A stretch of 21,071 nt of DNA, from the NCBI GenBank assembly GCA_947624945.1, contig CANQMJ010000028.1:1-21071 (forward strand). Direction: 5' to 3'. Positions within the stretch are counted from its first letter, which is position 1; each line of letters begins with the position of its first letter. This DNA comes from an uncultured Clostridia bacterium. GTDB taxonomy: Bacteria; Bacillota; Clostridia; Oscillospirales; CAG-272. The notes under the pieces were generated by a model. It saw nothing but the letters and a program-made list of their open reading frames with translations, was not told the origin of the DNA and did not search any database. A program made the translations under genes and the position numbers. Shown one piece after another: positions 13,065-21,061 of the stretch.

Positions 13065-15755
13065 GTGGACACTTTAATTGCGGCAAAAACGAAAACTGAA
13101 AGCGATAATAAAACTAAGGGACGACGCGGGCTCTCGACGGCGCAGGCCGCCGCGTCGCGGGCGAAGCACGGCGGCAACGCCATTGCGGGCGCGCGAAAAA
13201 AGTCGCTGTTGCGTCTTTACCTTGAAGGGTTCTCGGACCCGATAATACGCATACTGCTCGGTGCGCTCGCGGCGAATATAATATTTTCGATAGGTCACGT
13301 CGACATATACGAGACGGCGGGTATCGTCGTCGCCGTCATGATATCGACGGTCGTGTCGGCGGTGTCCGAATACGGTAGCGACAGAGCGTTCGACAGCATG
13401 CGGTCAGCGGGTGATAAAACTCCCGTCCGCGCCGTCCGCGACGGCGAGGTCACGACCGTTCCGCTCTCCGACGTCGTCGTCGGCGACAGGGTGCTGCTCG
13501 GAGCCGGCGACATGGCGCCCGCCGACGGCTTCATCGTCGAGGGCAGCGTCACCGTCGACCAGAGCGCCCTCAACGGCGAATCGAAGGACGAAAGAAAGAT
13601 GCCATCCGCAGGCGGCGGCGATGATCTGACGCCCGACAACGGACGCGCGCTTCTGCGCGGGTCGACGGTGACGTCGGGCTCGTGCGAGATGGAGGTCAAA
13701 AGAGTCGGCAAAAGCACCGTTTACGGCGAGGTCGCCGAGTCTTTGACGTCGGAGCGCAGGAAAAGTCCGATGAGAGAGCGCCTGTCGGCGCTTGCAAAGA
13801 GCGTCAGCACGCTCGGATACGCGGCGGCGGCGCTCGTCGCGGTCGCGTACCTGTTCCGCGCTTTCTTCATCGAGACAGGCATGGACATGGGCGCCGCGCT
13901 CGAGGCGATGAGGGACACGCACTATCTCGTCTCGGAGCTGCTCGGCGCGCTGACGCTCGCGATATCCGTTATCGTCGTCGCGGTGCCGGAGGGACTGCCG
14001 ATGATGATAACAGTCGTTTTGTCGTCGAACATGAAGCGTATGCTGCGCGACAACGTGCTCGTCAAAAAACTCGTCGGCATCGAGACGGCGGGCAGCCTCA
14101 ACATACTTTTCTGCGACAAAACGGGCACGCTGACGCGCGGCGACTTCACCGTGACGCGCATAATCACCGCCGACGGCGAATACACGTCGCCGCGCCGTAT
14201 GCGCGAGCTCGCGCCCGCGTCATATGCGCTCTATGTCGACGGCGCGGCGCACAACACGGAAAGCGAGGTCGGAAGGTCGGCAGGCAGGCGCGCCGCCGTC
14301 GGCGGCAACGCCACCGACCGCGCCATACTGACCGCAGTCCTCGACGACGCGGGCGGACGCAGACGGAGAGTCATATTTCGCCGTCCGTTCGACAGCAAAA
14401 GCAAATATTCGCTCGCCGCAGTTGAAGGCAGCGGCGACGGCGGCGCCGTGACGTTCGTAAAGGGCGCTCCCGACTTGATACTTCCTAACTGTGAGTTCTG
14501 CCGCCGCGAGCACGGCGAGGAGGCGTTTTACAGCCGCGACGCCATAATCGAACGCTGCCGCTCGCTCGCCTCCGAGGGCGCGCGAGTAATTGCATCGGCA
14601 ATGATACACGGCGAACGTCATGCGCTCGCGCACGGCATGACGTTTCTGTCGCTGACGGTCATAAACGACGAGGCTCGCGCCGAGGCGAGAGCCGCCGTCG
14701 GCGAGCTTCGCGGCGCGGGCATACAGGTCGTCATGATAACGGGCGACGGCAAAGAGACGGCGACGGCGATAGCGAACAAGGTCGGCATCACGGACGGAGG
14801 TGACGGCGGCGCCGTTTTGTCCGGTCGCGAGCTTGCGTCGATGTCGGACGACGAGCTGCGCGAACTTCTGCCGCGGCTGCGCGTCGTATGCCGCGCGCTG
14901 CCGTCCGACAAGGAGCGGCTCGTCAAAATATCGAATTCGCTCGGGCTCGTCACGGGCATGACGGGCGACGGCGTCAACGACGCGTCCGCGCTGCGCGCCG
15001 CCGACGTGGGATTTGCGATGGGTACCGGCACCGAGGTCGCGAAGGAGGCGGGCGACATCGTCATACTCGACAACAACATCAAAAGCATCGGGCGCGCCGT
15101 CCTCTACGGCCGCACGATATTCGACAGCATACGCAAGTTCATAGTGTTCCAGCTCACGATGAACCTGTGCGCCGTCGGCGTGTCGATCATAGGTCCGTTT
15201 ATCGGGATAGAAGCGCCGGTCACGGTCATACAGATGCTGTGGGTCAACCTGATAATGGACACACTCGGCGGTCTCGCGTTCGCGGGCGAAGCTCCGCGCG
15301 CCGACTACATGCGCGACGCGCCGAAAAAGCGCGACGAAAAAATACTGTCGTCCCGCGAGCTTGCGCGCGTGCTCACGGCGGGACTGTTTCAGGCTTCGTT
15401 CTGCATATGGTTCCTCGCGTCGCCCTCGATGCGCGATATGTTCGGCTTTTACGGCGACTATATGCGCTACATAACCGTGTTCTTCGCCATGTTCGTGTTC
15501 TCGGGCATATTCTGCGCGTTCAACTGCCGCACGCCGAGGATAAACCTGCTCTCGCATCTCGGCAAAAATCCCGCGTTCATATTCATAATGACGGCGACGT
15601 GCGCGGTGCAGCTCCTCATCGTCTATTTCGGCGGCAGCGTGTTCAGAACGACGCCGCTGTCGCCGCACGACATGCTCGCGGCGCTCGCGCTCGCGTTCGT
15701 CGTGGTGCCGTTCGACATAGTGCGCAAATTCGCGGTGCGGAAGAAAAAGCGGTAA
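13065..15755 (+). CDS. P-type Ca2+-transporting ATPase, PMCA-like
   Basis: A membrane pump of about 896 residues that exports Ca2+ using ATP. Seen in order: an N-terminal LSTAQAAASRAKHGGNAI segment, the actuator domain with LNGES (169-173; most relatives have LTGES), the membrane motif VAVPEGLP in helix 4, the phosphorylation site DKTGT with Asp351, KGAPD in the nucleotide domain, MITGD and TGDGVNDASAL (from residue 633), then the C-terminal helices. PEGLP and the overall layout fit the P2B (PMCA-type) group, so Ca2+ is the likely ion. The frame is open from ATG 13029, which has no ribosome binding site; GTG 13065 has GGGGGTG 6 bases upstream and is preferred. The next gene is spoVAD. Confidence 0.88.
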   Translation: MDTLIAAKTKTESDNKTKGRRGLSTAQAAASRAKHGGNAIAGARKKSLLRLYLEGFSDPIIRILLGALAANIIFSIGHVDIYETAGIVVAVMISTVVSAVSEYGSDRAFDSMRSAGDKTPVRAVRDGEVTTVPLSDVVVGDRVLLGAGDMAPADGFIVEGSVTVDQSALNGESKDERKMPSAGGGDDLTPDNGRALLRGSTVTSGSCEMEVKRVGKSTVYGEVAESLTSERRKSPMRERLSALAKSVSTLGYAAAALVAVAYLFRAFFIETGMDMGAALEAMRDTHYLVSELLGALTLAISVIVVAVPEGLPMMITVVLSSNMKRMLRDNVLVKKLVGIETAGSLNILFCDKTGTLTRGDFTVTRIITADGEYTSPRRMRELAPASYALYVDGAAHNTESEVGRSAGRRAAVGGNATDRAILTAVLDDAGGRRRRVIFRRPFDSKSKYSLAAVEGSGDGGAVTFVKGAPDLILPNCEFCRREHGEEAFYSRDAIIERCRSLASEGARVIASAMIHGERHALAHGMTFLSLTVINDEARAEARAAVGELRGAGIQVVMITGDGKETATAIANKVGITDGGDGGAVLSGRELASMSDDELRELLPRLRVVCRALPSDKERLVKISNSLGLVTGMTGDGVNDASALRAADVGFAMGTGTEVAKEAGDIVILDNNIKSIGRAVLYGRTIFDSIRKFIVFQLTMNLCAVGVSIIGPFIGIEAPVTVIQMLWVNLIMDTLGGLAFAGEAPRADYMRDAPKKRDEKILSSRELARVLTAGLFQASFCIWFLASPSMRDMFGFYGDYMRYITVFFAMFVFSGIFCAFNCRTPRINLLSHLGKNPAFIFIMTATCAVQLLIVYFGGSVFRTTPLSPHDMLAALALAFVVVPFDIVRKFAVRKKKR

Positions 15756-15789
15756 ACGCAGCGCGCCATGCACCGGAAATATATGCCTG

Positions 15790-15819
15790 TAATATTCTGA
15801 CGTCCTCTGCGGCATAATA
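15790..15819 (+). promoter_or_regulatory. Candidate sigma-G/F promoter before spoVAD
   Basis: CATAATA (15813-15819) matches the forespore-type -10 consensus CATWNTA. GTAATA (15790-15795), 17 bases upstream, is a weak -35 match. spoVA genes are sigma-G dependent in Bacillus, so the position makes sense, but the -35 is poor and the assignment is tentative. Confidence 0.4.
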
Positions 15820-15845
15820 TATCAAAAAAGGACGGTGATATATAA

Positions 15846-16889
15846 ATGCCGCAGAAAGGCATAATAACGCTGCCGAAAAGCGTCGGTATAATATCCGCGG
15901 CCGCTGTCGGCGGCGCGGAGGAGGAGAGCGGTCCGCTCGGCGACAGACTCGACGTGACCGACGTCGGCGGCGACGACAAGTTCGGTATGGAGACATGGGA
16001 GGCGGCGGAGGGCGAGATGCAGAAGCGTGCGCTCACGACCTCGATCGCAAAAGCGCTTTTGACAGAGCACGACATCGACGCGGTATTTGCGGGGGATCTG
16101 CAAAATCAGTGCGTGGGGTCGAATTACGGGCTGCTCGATTTCGATATCCCGTATTTCGGGCTGTACGGCGCTTGCTCGACGTGCGCGGAGGCGCTCATAC
16201 TCGCCGCCGTCTACGCGTCGGAGCTGGGGACGTCGCTGACAGCCGCCGTCGCAAGCTCGCACAACTGCGCCGCCGAGCGTCAGTTCCGATACCCGGTCGA
16301 ATACGGCGGGCAACGCGCGCCGACGTCGCAGTGGACTGTGACGGGGGCGGGCGCGTTCATACTGTCCGCGGACGAGAAAAACGCGCCGCAGATAGTGGAT
16401 TTTCTGCCCGGCCGCAGCATCGACAGGGGCATCAACGACTTAAACAACATGGGCGCGGCGATGGCGCCCGCCGCCATCGACACGCTCAAGCGTTACCTCG
16501 ACGAGTCGGGACGTTCGCCGTCGAGCTTCGACCTTATCCTGACCGGCGACCTCGGCGCGGAGGGCACGCGCATACTGCGCGACTTTTTGCCCGACGTCGC
16601 CGTCGTCCACAACGACTGCGGACTTCTTATCTACGATGTCGACGGCACGGACAAGCACGGTGGAGGCTCCGGCTGCGGCTGTTCGGCGACCGTTCTCGCG
16701 TCCACGATACTGCCGCGCATGGGACTGCCGACGCGGACCGCGAACGGCGAGCGCCCGCTCCGCGACATCCTGTTTATGGCGACGGGGGCGCTGATGAGTC
16801 CCGCGAGCGTATGGCAGGGCAACAACATCCCCGGCATATGCCATCTCGTCCACATTAAATCGCCGGACTCATGGGAGGCTGACGCATGA
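15846..16889 (+). CDS. spoVAD: Stage V sporulation protein AD
   Basis: SpoVAD binds dipicolinic acid and works in the SpoVA complex of the inner forespore membrane to load Ca2+-dipicolinate into the spore. The 347-residue protein has the thiolase-like fold: GIISAAAVGG and ETWEAAEGEM near the start, DLQNQCVGSNYG, GLYGACSTCAEAL with Cys110 at the equivalent of the thiolase cysteine, VASSHNCAAERQFRYPVEYG, TGDLGAEGTRIL and the Gly/Cys-rich KHGGGSGCGCSATVL. The C-terminal LMSPASVWQGNNIPGICHLV is typical. A GGTGAT ribosome binding site precedes the ATG. The 4-base overlap with spoVAE shows coupled translation. No spoVAC lies upstream. Confidence 0.95.
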   Translation: MPQKGIITLPKSVGIISAAAVGGAEEESGPLGDRLDVTDVGGDDKFGMETWEAAEGEMQKRALTTSIAKALLTEHDIDAVFAGDLQNQCVGSNYGLLDFDIPYFGLYGACSTCAEALILAAVYASELGTSLTAAVASSHNCAAERQFRYPVEYGGQRAPTSQWTVTGAGAFILSADEKNAPQIVDFLPGRSIDRGINDLNNMGAAMAPAAIDTLKRYLDESGRSPSSFDLILTGDLGAEGTRILRDFLPDVAVVHNDCGLLIYDVDGTDKHGGGSGCGCSATVLASTILPRMGLPTRTANGERPLRDILFMATGALMSPASVWQGNNIPGICHLVHIKSPDSWEADA

Positions 16890-17263
16890 ACTTCATTGAA
16901 ACGGTCACGCATTATATAGTCGTATTCGCGGTCGGCGGCGCGCTCTGCGTCGTCGCGCAGATACTGATAGACAAGACGAAGCTGACGCCGGCACGCATAC
17001 TCGTCGCGTATGTGACGGCGGGCGTCGTACTCGGCGCCGTCGGCGTATACGAGCCGCTCGTAGACTTTGCGGGCGCGGGCGCGTCAACGCCGCTCCTCGG
17101 CTTCGGCAACACTATCGCGCGCGGCATACGCGAGGGTGTCGATGAAAAGGGACTGCTCGGAGCTCTGACGGGCGGGTTCACCGCGTCGGCGGCGGGAATT
17201 GCGGCGGCGCTCGTGTTCGGATATATCGCCGCCGTCGTATTTAACGGCAAACGGAAAAAATAA
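16886..17263 (+). CDS. spoVAE: Stage V sporulation protein AE
   Basis: A 125-residue multi-helix membrane protein of the SpoVA dipicolinate channel complex. Hydrophobic segments at about 9-28, 38-54, 88-100 and 104-119 are separated by the conserved stretch LLGFGNTIARGIREGVDEKGLLGALTGG, which identifies the SpoVAE/SpoVAC-like family. It starts in the ATGA overlap with the spoVAD stop and ends in a basic KRKK tail. By length and position it is SpoVAE rather than SpoVAC, which is longer and usually precedes spoVAD. Confidence 0.88.
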   Translation: MNFIETVTHYIVVFAVGGALCVVAQILIDKTKLTPARILVAYVTAGVVLGAVGVYEPLVDFAGAGASTPLLGFGNTIARGIREGVDEKGLLGALTGGFTASAAGIAAALVFGYIAAVVFNGKRKK

Positions 17264-17274
17264 TATGCCGGAGT

Positions 17275-17309
17275 TTTTCATGCGGGAGCGTCGCGCTCCC
17301 GCATGAAAA
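17275..17309 (+). terminator. Hairpin after spoVAE
   Basis: The arms 17275-17290 and 17294-17309 are perfectly complementary around a TCG loop. The U-rich part is built into the 5' arm, not after the stem, so termination is plausible but not certain. A second small hairpin, GGGCGG/CCGCCC, follows at 17318-17334. The rest up to 17378 has no gene. Confidence 0.6.
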
Positions 17310-17378
17310 CCTTCAACGGGCGGTTGTGCCGCCCTATCCACGTTCGACAAAAAAGTTAGCTCCGCGCCGCTTGTACAC

Positions 17379-17407
17379 TTGATTTTCTCTCCGCGCTGTT
17401 GTATAAT
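17379..17407 (+). promoter_or_regulatory. Sigma-A promoter of purC
   Basis: TTGATT (17379-17384), a 17-base spacer, then a perfect TATAAT (17402-17407). The 56-base leader contains a short ACGGC/GCCGT hairpin (17418-17431). I see no purine riboswitch. Confidence 0.7.
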
Positions 17408-17463
17408 GTCAACGTAAACGGCGTCTGCCGTGCGACACATCATCTCTTCGGAGGATCACACAT

Positions 17464-18171
17464 ATGGAAAAACTCGAACAGCTCTACGAGGGCAAAGCAA
17501 AGAAAGTATTCAAGACCGACGACCCCGACGTTCTGATCGTCGACTACAAGGACGACGCGACGGCGTTCAACGGCGTCAAGCGCGGCACCATCGTCGGCAA
17601 GGGCGTCATAAACAACAAGATGACGAACCGCGTATTTCAGCTCCTCGAAAAGGAAGGCGTGCCGACGCACTACATAAAGGAGCTCTCCGACAGAGAGACG
17701 GCGGTCAAAAAGGTCGAAATTGTGCCGCTCGAGGTCATTATCCGCAACGTGGCAGCGGGCAGCTTCTCGAAGCGTCTCGGCGTGCCGGAGGGCACTCCGT
17801 TCAAGGAGCCGACGATAGAGTTCTCGTATAAAAACGACGACCTCGGCGACCCGCTCATAAACGATTATTTCGCAGTCGCTCTCGGTCTTGCGACATGGGA
17901 CGAGATCGAGACTATCAAGAAATACGCGTTCAAGGTCAACGACGTGCTGAAAGCGTACTTCTTGCAGGCGGGCATAAAGCTCATAGACTTCAAGATCGAG
18001 TTCGGACGCTACCACGGGCAGATCATACTCGCAGACGAGACGTCGCCGGATACGTGCCGCCTCTGGGACGTGAATACGAATGAAAAGCTCGACAAGGACC
18101 GCTTCCGCCGCGACCTCGGCAACGTCGAGGAAGCGTACAACGAAGTCTTCCGCAGGCTCGGTTTGGATTGA
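17464..18171 (+). CDS. purC: SAICAR synthetase PurC
   Basis: PurC joins aspartate to CAIR, using ATP, in the eighth step of IMP synthesis. The 235-residue protein has the opening QLYEGKAKKVF (ATP loop), DDATAFNG, GVINNKMTNRVFQLLE, the central IVPLEVIIRNVAAGSFSKR (signature 1), DDLGDPLIND, and LIDFKIEFG with ILADETSPDTCRLWD (signature 2 and the metal-binding acids). Length and order match the single-domain bacterial form. A GGAGG ribosome binding site lies 9 bases before the start. purF follows after a hairpin-containing gap of 97 bases. Confidence 0.97.
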   Translation: MEKLEQLYEGKAKKVFKTDDPDVLIVDYKDDATAFNGVKRGTIVGKGVINNKMTNRVFQLLEKEGVPTHYIKELSDRETAVKKVEIVPLEVIIRNVAAGSFSKRLGVPEGTPFKEPTIEFSYKNDDLGDPLINDYFAVALGLATWDEIETIKKYAFKVNDVLKAYFLQAGIKLIDFKIEFGRYHGQIILADETSPDTCRLWDVNTNEKLDKDRFRRDLGNVEEAYNEVFRRLGLD

Positions 18172-18182
18172 CTTGCTTTTTA

Positions 18183-18240
18183 GCGGGGGAGAAACTTTTC
18201 GGGAAAAGTTTCTCCCCCGCACCCCCTTTTCAAAAGCTTT
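18183..18240 (+). repeat. Hairpin element between purC and purF
   Basis: The arms 18183-18200 and 18203-18220 are perfect complements around GG. The stem has a G-run, then GAGAAACTTTTC. The tail ACCCCCTTTTCAAAAGCTTTTAT is close to that after the hairpin at 6316-6361, while the arms differ at several paired positions and still match. It may end or attenuate purC transcription, or be a dispersed intergenic element. Confidence 0.7.
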
Positions 18241-18268
18241 TATTACTTTTTTACGGAGAAAACGTGTT

Positions 18269-19732
18269 ATGACTGATATAGATATGACGGGCGGTATAGT
18301 TGACGTCGACGACGTCGACTTTGACAAGCCGGGTGAGGAATGCGGCGTTCTCGGCGCATACGATGTGAGCGGCGGCGACGTCGCCTCGACGATATATTAC
18401 GGACTGTTCGCGCTCCAGCACAGAGGGCAGGAGAGCTGCGGCATCGCGGTATCGGACACGTCGGGACCGCAGCGCCGCGTGCTCGTCAAAAAGGACATGG
18501 GACTCGTCAACGAGACGTTCACGGGCGACACGCTCGATGCGCTGAAGGGCGATATCGGCGTCGGTCACGTCCGCTATTCGACGGCGGGCAGCAGCACGCG
18601 CGAGAACGCGCAGCCGCTCGTTCTCAACTATGTGAAGGGCACGCTCGCGCTCGCGCACAACGGCAATCTCGTCAACGCGCCGCAGCTCCGCCGCGAGCTC
18701 GAATACACGGGCGCCATATTCCAGACGACGATAGATTCCGAGGTCATCGCGTACCACATCGCGCGGGAGCGCCTCGTCTCCGCGACCGTCGAGGAGGCTG
18801 TCGGGAGAGCGATGGACAAGCTAAAGGGCGCGTACTCGCTCGTGATAATGTCGCCGCGCAAGCTGATAGGCGCGCGCGACCCGTTCGGGTTCCGTCCGCT
18901 CTGCATAGGCAAGCGCGATTCGGTGTGGCTTTTGGCGAGCGAATCGTGCGCGCTCGATACTGTCGGGGCGAAGTTCGTGCGCGACGTCATGCCGGGCGAG
19001 ATAGTGACGATAACGCCGGACGGCATATCGTCGGACACAAGTCACGCGCTGCCGCACGAAAAAGAGGCGCGGTGCGTGTTCGAGTACATATATTTCGCGC
19101 GTCCCGACAGCTACATCGACGGTATGAGCGTATACGATTCTCGCATGCTCGCTGGAAAATATCTCGCGATAGATTCCCCCGTCGACGCCGACCTTGTCGT
19201 CGGCGTGCCGGAGTCGGGCAACGTGGCGGCGCTCGGTTATTCGCTCGAGTCGGGCATACCGTACGGGACGGCGTTTGTGAAGAACACATACGTCGGCAGG
19301 ACGTTCATCAAGCCTAAGCAGAAAAGCCGCGAGACGAGCGTCGGGGTCAAACTGAATCCGATCAGGGAAGCCGTCGAGGGCAAACGCATCATAATGATCG
19401 AGGACTCGATCGTGCGCGGCACAACGTCCGACAGGACCGTCCGCATGCTGCGCGAGGCGGGCGCGAAGGAGGTTCATATGAGGGTAGCGTCGCCGCCGTT
19501 TCTGTGGTCGTGCTATTTCGGCACCGACGTGCCGGCGCGAACCCAGCTTCTCGCATACAACAGATCGATAGAGGAGATAAGGCAGGCGATAGGCTCCGAC
19601 TCGCTCGCGTATCTGCGGCTTGAAAGGCTGTCCGAGATCGTGCGCGGGCTCGGCATCTGCACGGGCTGCTTCACGGGCAAATATCCGATTGATCCGCCCG
19701 ACGAGGACATAAGAGGCGATTTCGACGCGTGA
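18269..19732 (+). CDS. purF: Amidophosphoribosyltransferase PurF
   Basis: PurF makes phosphoribosylamine from PRPP and glutamine, the first committed step of purine synthesis. The 487-residue protein has a 24-residue propeptide ahead of the nucleophile Cys25 (GEECGVLGAY), as in the Bacillus-type enzyme, where the propeptide is removed. The glutaminase domain shows GHVRYSTAGSS and LALAHNGNLVN; the PRPP motif is IIMIEDSIVRGTTSDRT. Cysteines expected to hold a 4Fe-4S cluster are seen at ARCVFEY, WSCYFGTD and ICTGCFTG. ATG 18269 has GGAG 10 bases upstream and gives the right propeptide; the frame is open further left only by chance. It is separated from the next gene by about 16 bases. Confidence 0.97.
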   Translation: MTDIDMTGGIVDVDDVDFDKPGEECGVLGAYDVSGGDVASTIYYGLFALQHRGQESCGIAVSDTSGPQRRVLVKKDMGLVNETFTGDTLDALKGDIGVGHVRYSTAGSSTRENAQPLVLNYVKGTLALAHNGNLVNAPQLRRELEYTGAIFQTTIDSEVIAYHIARERLVSATVEEAVGRAMDKLKGAYSLVIMSPRKLIGARDPFGFRPLCIGKRDSVWLLASESCALDTVGAKFVRDVMPGEIVTITPDGISSDTSHALPHEKEARCVFEYIYFARPDSYIDGMSVYDSRMLAGKYLAIDSPVDADLVVGVPESGNVAALGYSLESGIPYGTAFVKNTYVGRTFIKPKQKSRETSVGVKLNPIREAVEGKRIIMIEDSIVRGTTSDRTVRMLREAGAKEVHMRVASPPFLWSCYFGTDVPARTQLLAYNRSIEEIRQAIGSDSLAYLRLERLSEIVRGLGICTGCFTGKYPIDPPDEDIRGDFDA

Positions 19733-19748
19733 GGACGTGAGCGCCGTT

Positions 19749-20531
19749 ATGCCTGAGTTAAACATAATAACCGACGCGATAGTGACCGCGTCGCGGGACG
19801 TGTTCGGCGACGACCTTGTCGGCGTATATCTGCACGGCTCGGCGTCTATGGGGTGCTGGAATCCGTCGAAAAGCGACGTCGACGTGATAGTCGTCGTAGA
19901 CGATGCGCCCAATAAAGACGACAAGCTGCGCTTTCTCGACTGTATCGTCGACATAAACTCGCGCGCGACAAAGAAGGGCGTTGAAATATCGGTCGTGAGA
20001 CGTGACGTCTGCAAAAATTTTGTTTATCCGACGCCCTATGAGCTGCACTTCTCGCAGACGCATCTTGCGCTCTATTATGCGGACAAAGACGAGTACCTGC
20101 GCCGCCTCTGCGGCGTCGACCGCGACCTCGCCGCGCATTTCACGGTAATAAACAAATACGGTGTCGCGCTCTTTGGCGCGCCCGTATCGGACGTTTTCGG
20201 CGAGGTCGATGCGGAGTATTACCTCGACAGCATCGCCGCCGACGTTGAATGTGCGCGTGAGGATATAAAGCGCGACCCGCTATATGTGACGCTCAATCTC
20301 TGCCGCGTGCTCGCATACGCGAGGGACGGACTCGTCATATCGAAAAAGGACGGCGGCAAGTGGGGACTTGAACATCTGCCCGACCGCTTCCGACCGCTCA
20401 TATCGTGCGCGGTACAGTGCTACATCGGCGACGGCGAAACGGAGTATACGAGCGCCGCATCCGATTTTGCGGAGTACGCGCTCGGGGAGATAGAAAGCGC
20501 GCTTCGCGCACGTCATATTTATAAAACATAG
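19749..20531 (+). CDS. AadA-like nucleotidyltransferase (ANT family)
   Basis: A 260-residue protein of the aminoglycoside-adenylyltransferase type. The nucleotidyltransferase core is VYLHGSASMGCWNPSKSDVDVIVVV: Gly30-Ser31, then the metal-binding Asp43 and Asp45, with a third acid probably Glu80 in GVEISVV. The C-terminal helical domain has LFGAPVSDVF and NLCRVLAYARDGLVISKKDGGKWGLEHLP, which match AadA-type proteins. Such genes can modify streptomycin or spectinomycin, but many chromosomal relatives confer no resistance, and substrate cannot be read from sequence. ATG 19749 is preferred; GTG 19737 is also in frame and lies 4 bases after the purF stop. GAGG at 19731-19734 could serve either imperfectly. 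Confidence 0.8.
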   Translation: MPELNIITDAIVTASRDVFGDDLVGVYLHGSASMGCWNPSKSDVDVIVVVDDAPNKDDKLRFLDCIVDINSRATKKGVEISVVRRDVCKNFVYPTPYELHFSQTHLALYYADKDEYLRRLCGVDRDLAAHFTVINKYGVALFGAPVSDVFGEVDAEYYLDSIAADVECAREDIKRDPLYVTLNLCRVLAYARDGLVISKKDGGKWGLEHLPDRFRPLISCAVQCYIGDGETEYTSAASDFAEYALGEIESALRARHIYKT

Positions 20532-20542
20532 GGGGAGCTGTA

Positions 20543-21061
20543 ATGAACATCACAAAGCTGTATGAAAACACATGGCGCATCGACGACGGCGGCGTGCGCT
20601 TCTTTTTGCTCGCGGGCAGCGAGCGCGCGCTGATGGTAGACGCGGGAATGACGACGAAGGACGCGAAAAGCGCCGCGGAGTCGCTCGTCGATGTGCCAGT
20701 CGAGCTGATAATAACGCACGCGGACCCAGACCATATCGCAGGCGCCGACGCGTTCGACAAATTCTACATGCACCCCGCCGAAGCGTACAATTACTACAAA
20801 TCACAGCGCCGCACGGGCGAGTTTTTGCCCGTATGGGACGGCGACGCGCTTGACCTCGGCGGACGGAGCGTAGAAATAATACATCTGCCCGGGCACACGC
20901 AGGGCGGCATCGCAGTCCTTGATGTTAACGCAAAGGCGCTTTTCTCCGGCGACCCGGTGCAGAGAAACGGCAGCATCTTCATGTTCGGCGCGAACCGCGA
21001 CCTGCACGCGTACGTGAGCAGCCTCGAACGCCTCTACGCGATGCGGGACCGCATCGCGTAG
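20543..21061 (+). CDS. MBL-fold hydrolase, 3' end probably lost
   Basis: The start of a metallo-beta-lactamase-fold hydrolase. THADPDHIAGAD (HxDxDH rather than the usual HxHxDH), HLPGHTQGG and LFSGDPVQ hold the metal-binding residues. Substrate unknown; relatives include glyoxalase II-like thioesterases. The frame ends at 172 residues with MRDRIA, short of the usual 200 or so, and the expected late His segment is missing. The stop codon lies inside the second arm of a perfect fold-back (21024-21071), so the last residues and the stop are probably artefacts. GGGGGAG precedes the ATG. It follows the AadA-like gene by 11 bases and may share its transcript. Confidence 0.7.
   Translation: MNITKLYENTWRIDDGGVRFFLLAGSERALMVDAGMTTKDAKSAAESLVDVPVELIITHADPDHIAGADAFDKFYMHPAEAYNYYKSQRRTGEFLPVWDGDALDLGGRSVEIIHLPGHTQGGIAVLDVNAKALFSGDPVQRNGSIFMFGANRDLHAYVSSLERLYAMRDRIA

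Noticed and set aside
14220..15815. Minus-strand frame of 531 codons over the Ca2+ ATPase
   Set aside because: Antisense shadow of a well-marked P-type ATPase; composition is rich in Arg, Ala, Tyr and His without motifs.
17336..17351. Possible PurR box before purC (CGTTCGAC)
   Set aside because: Only a five-base CGAAC core matches on the minus strand and no second box is seen; too weak to call.
19749..20531. Calling the AadA-like gene an antibiotic resistance gene
   Set aside because: The fold and catalytic acids fit, but many chromosomal relatives have no known resistance role, and there is no mobile context (no integron or transposase).
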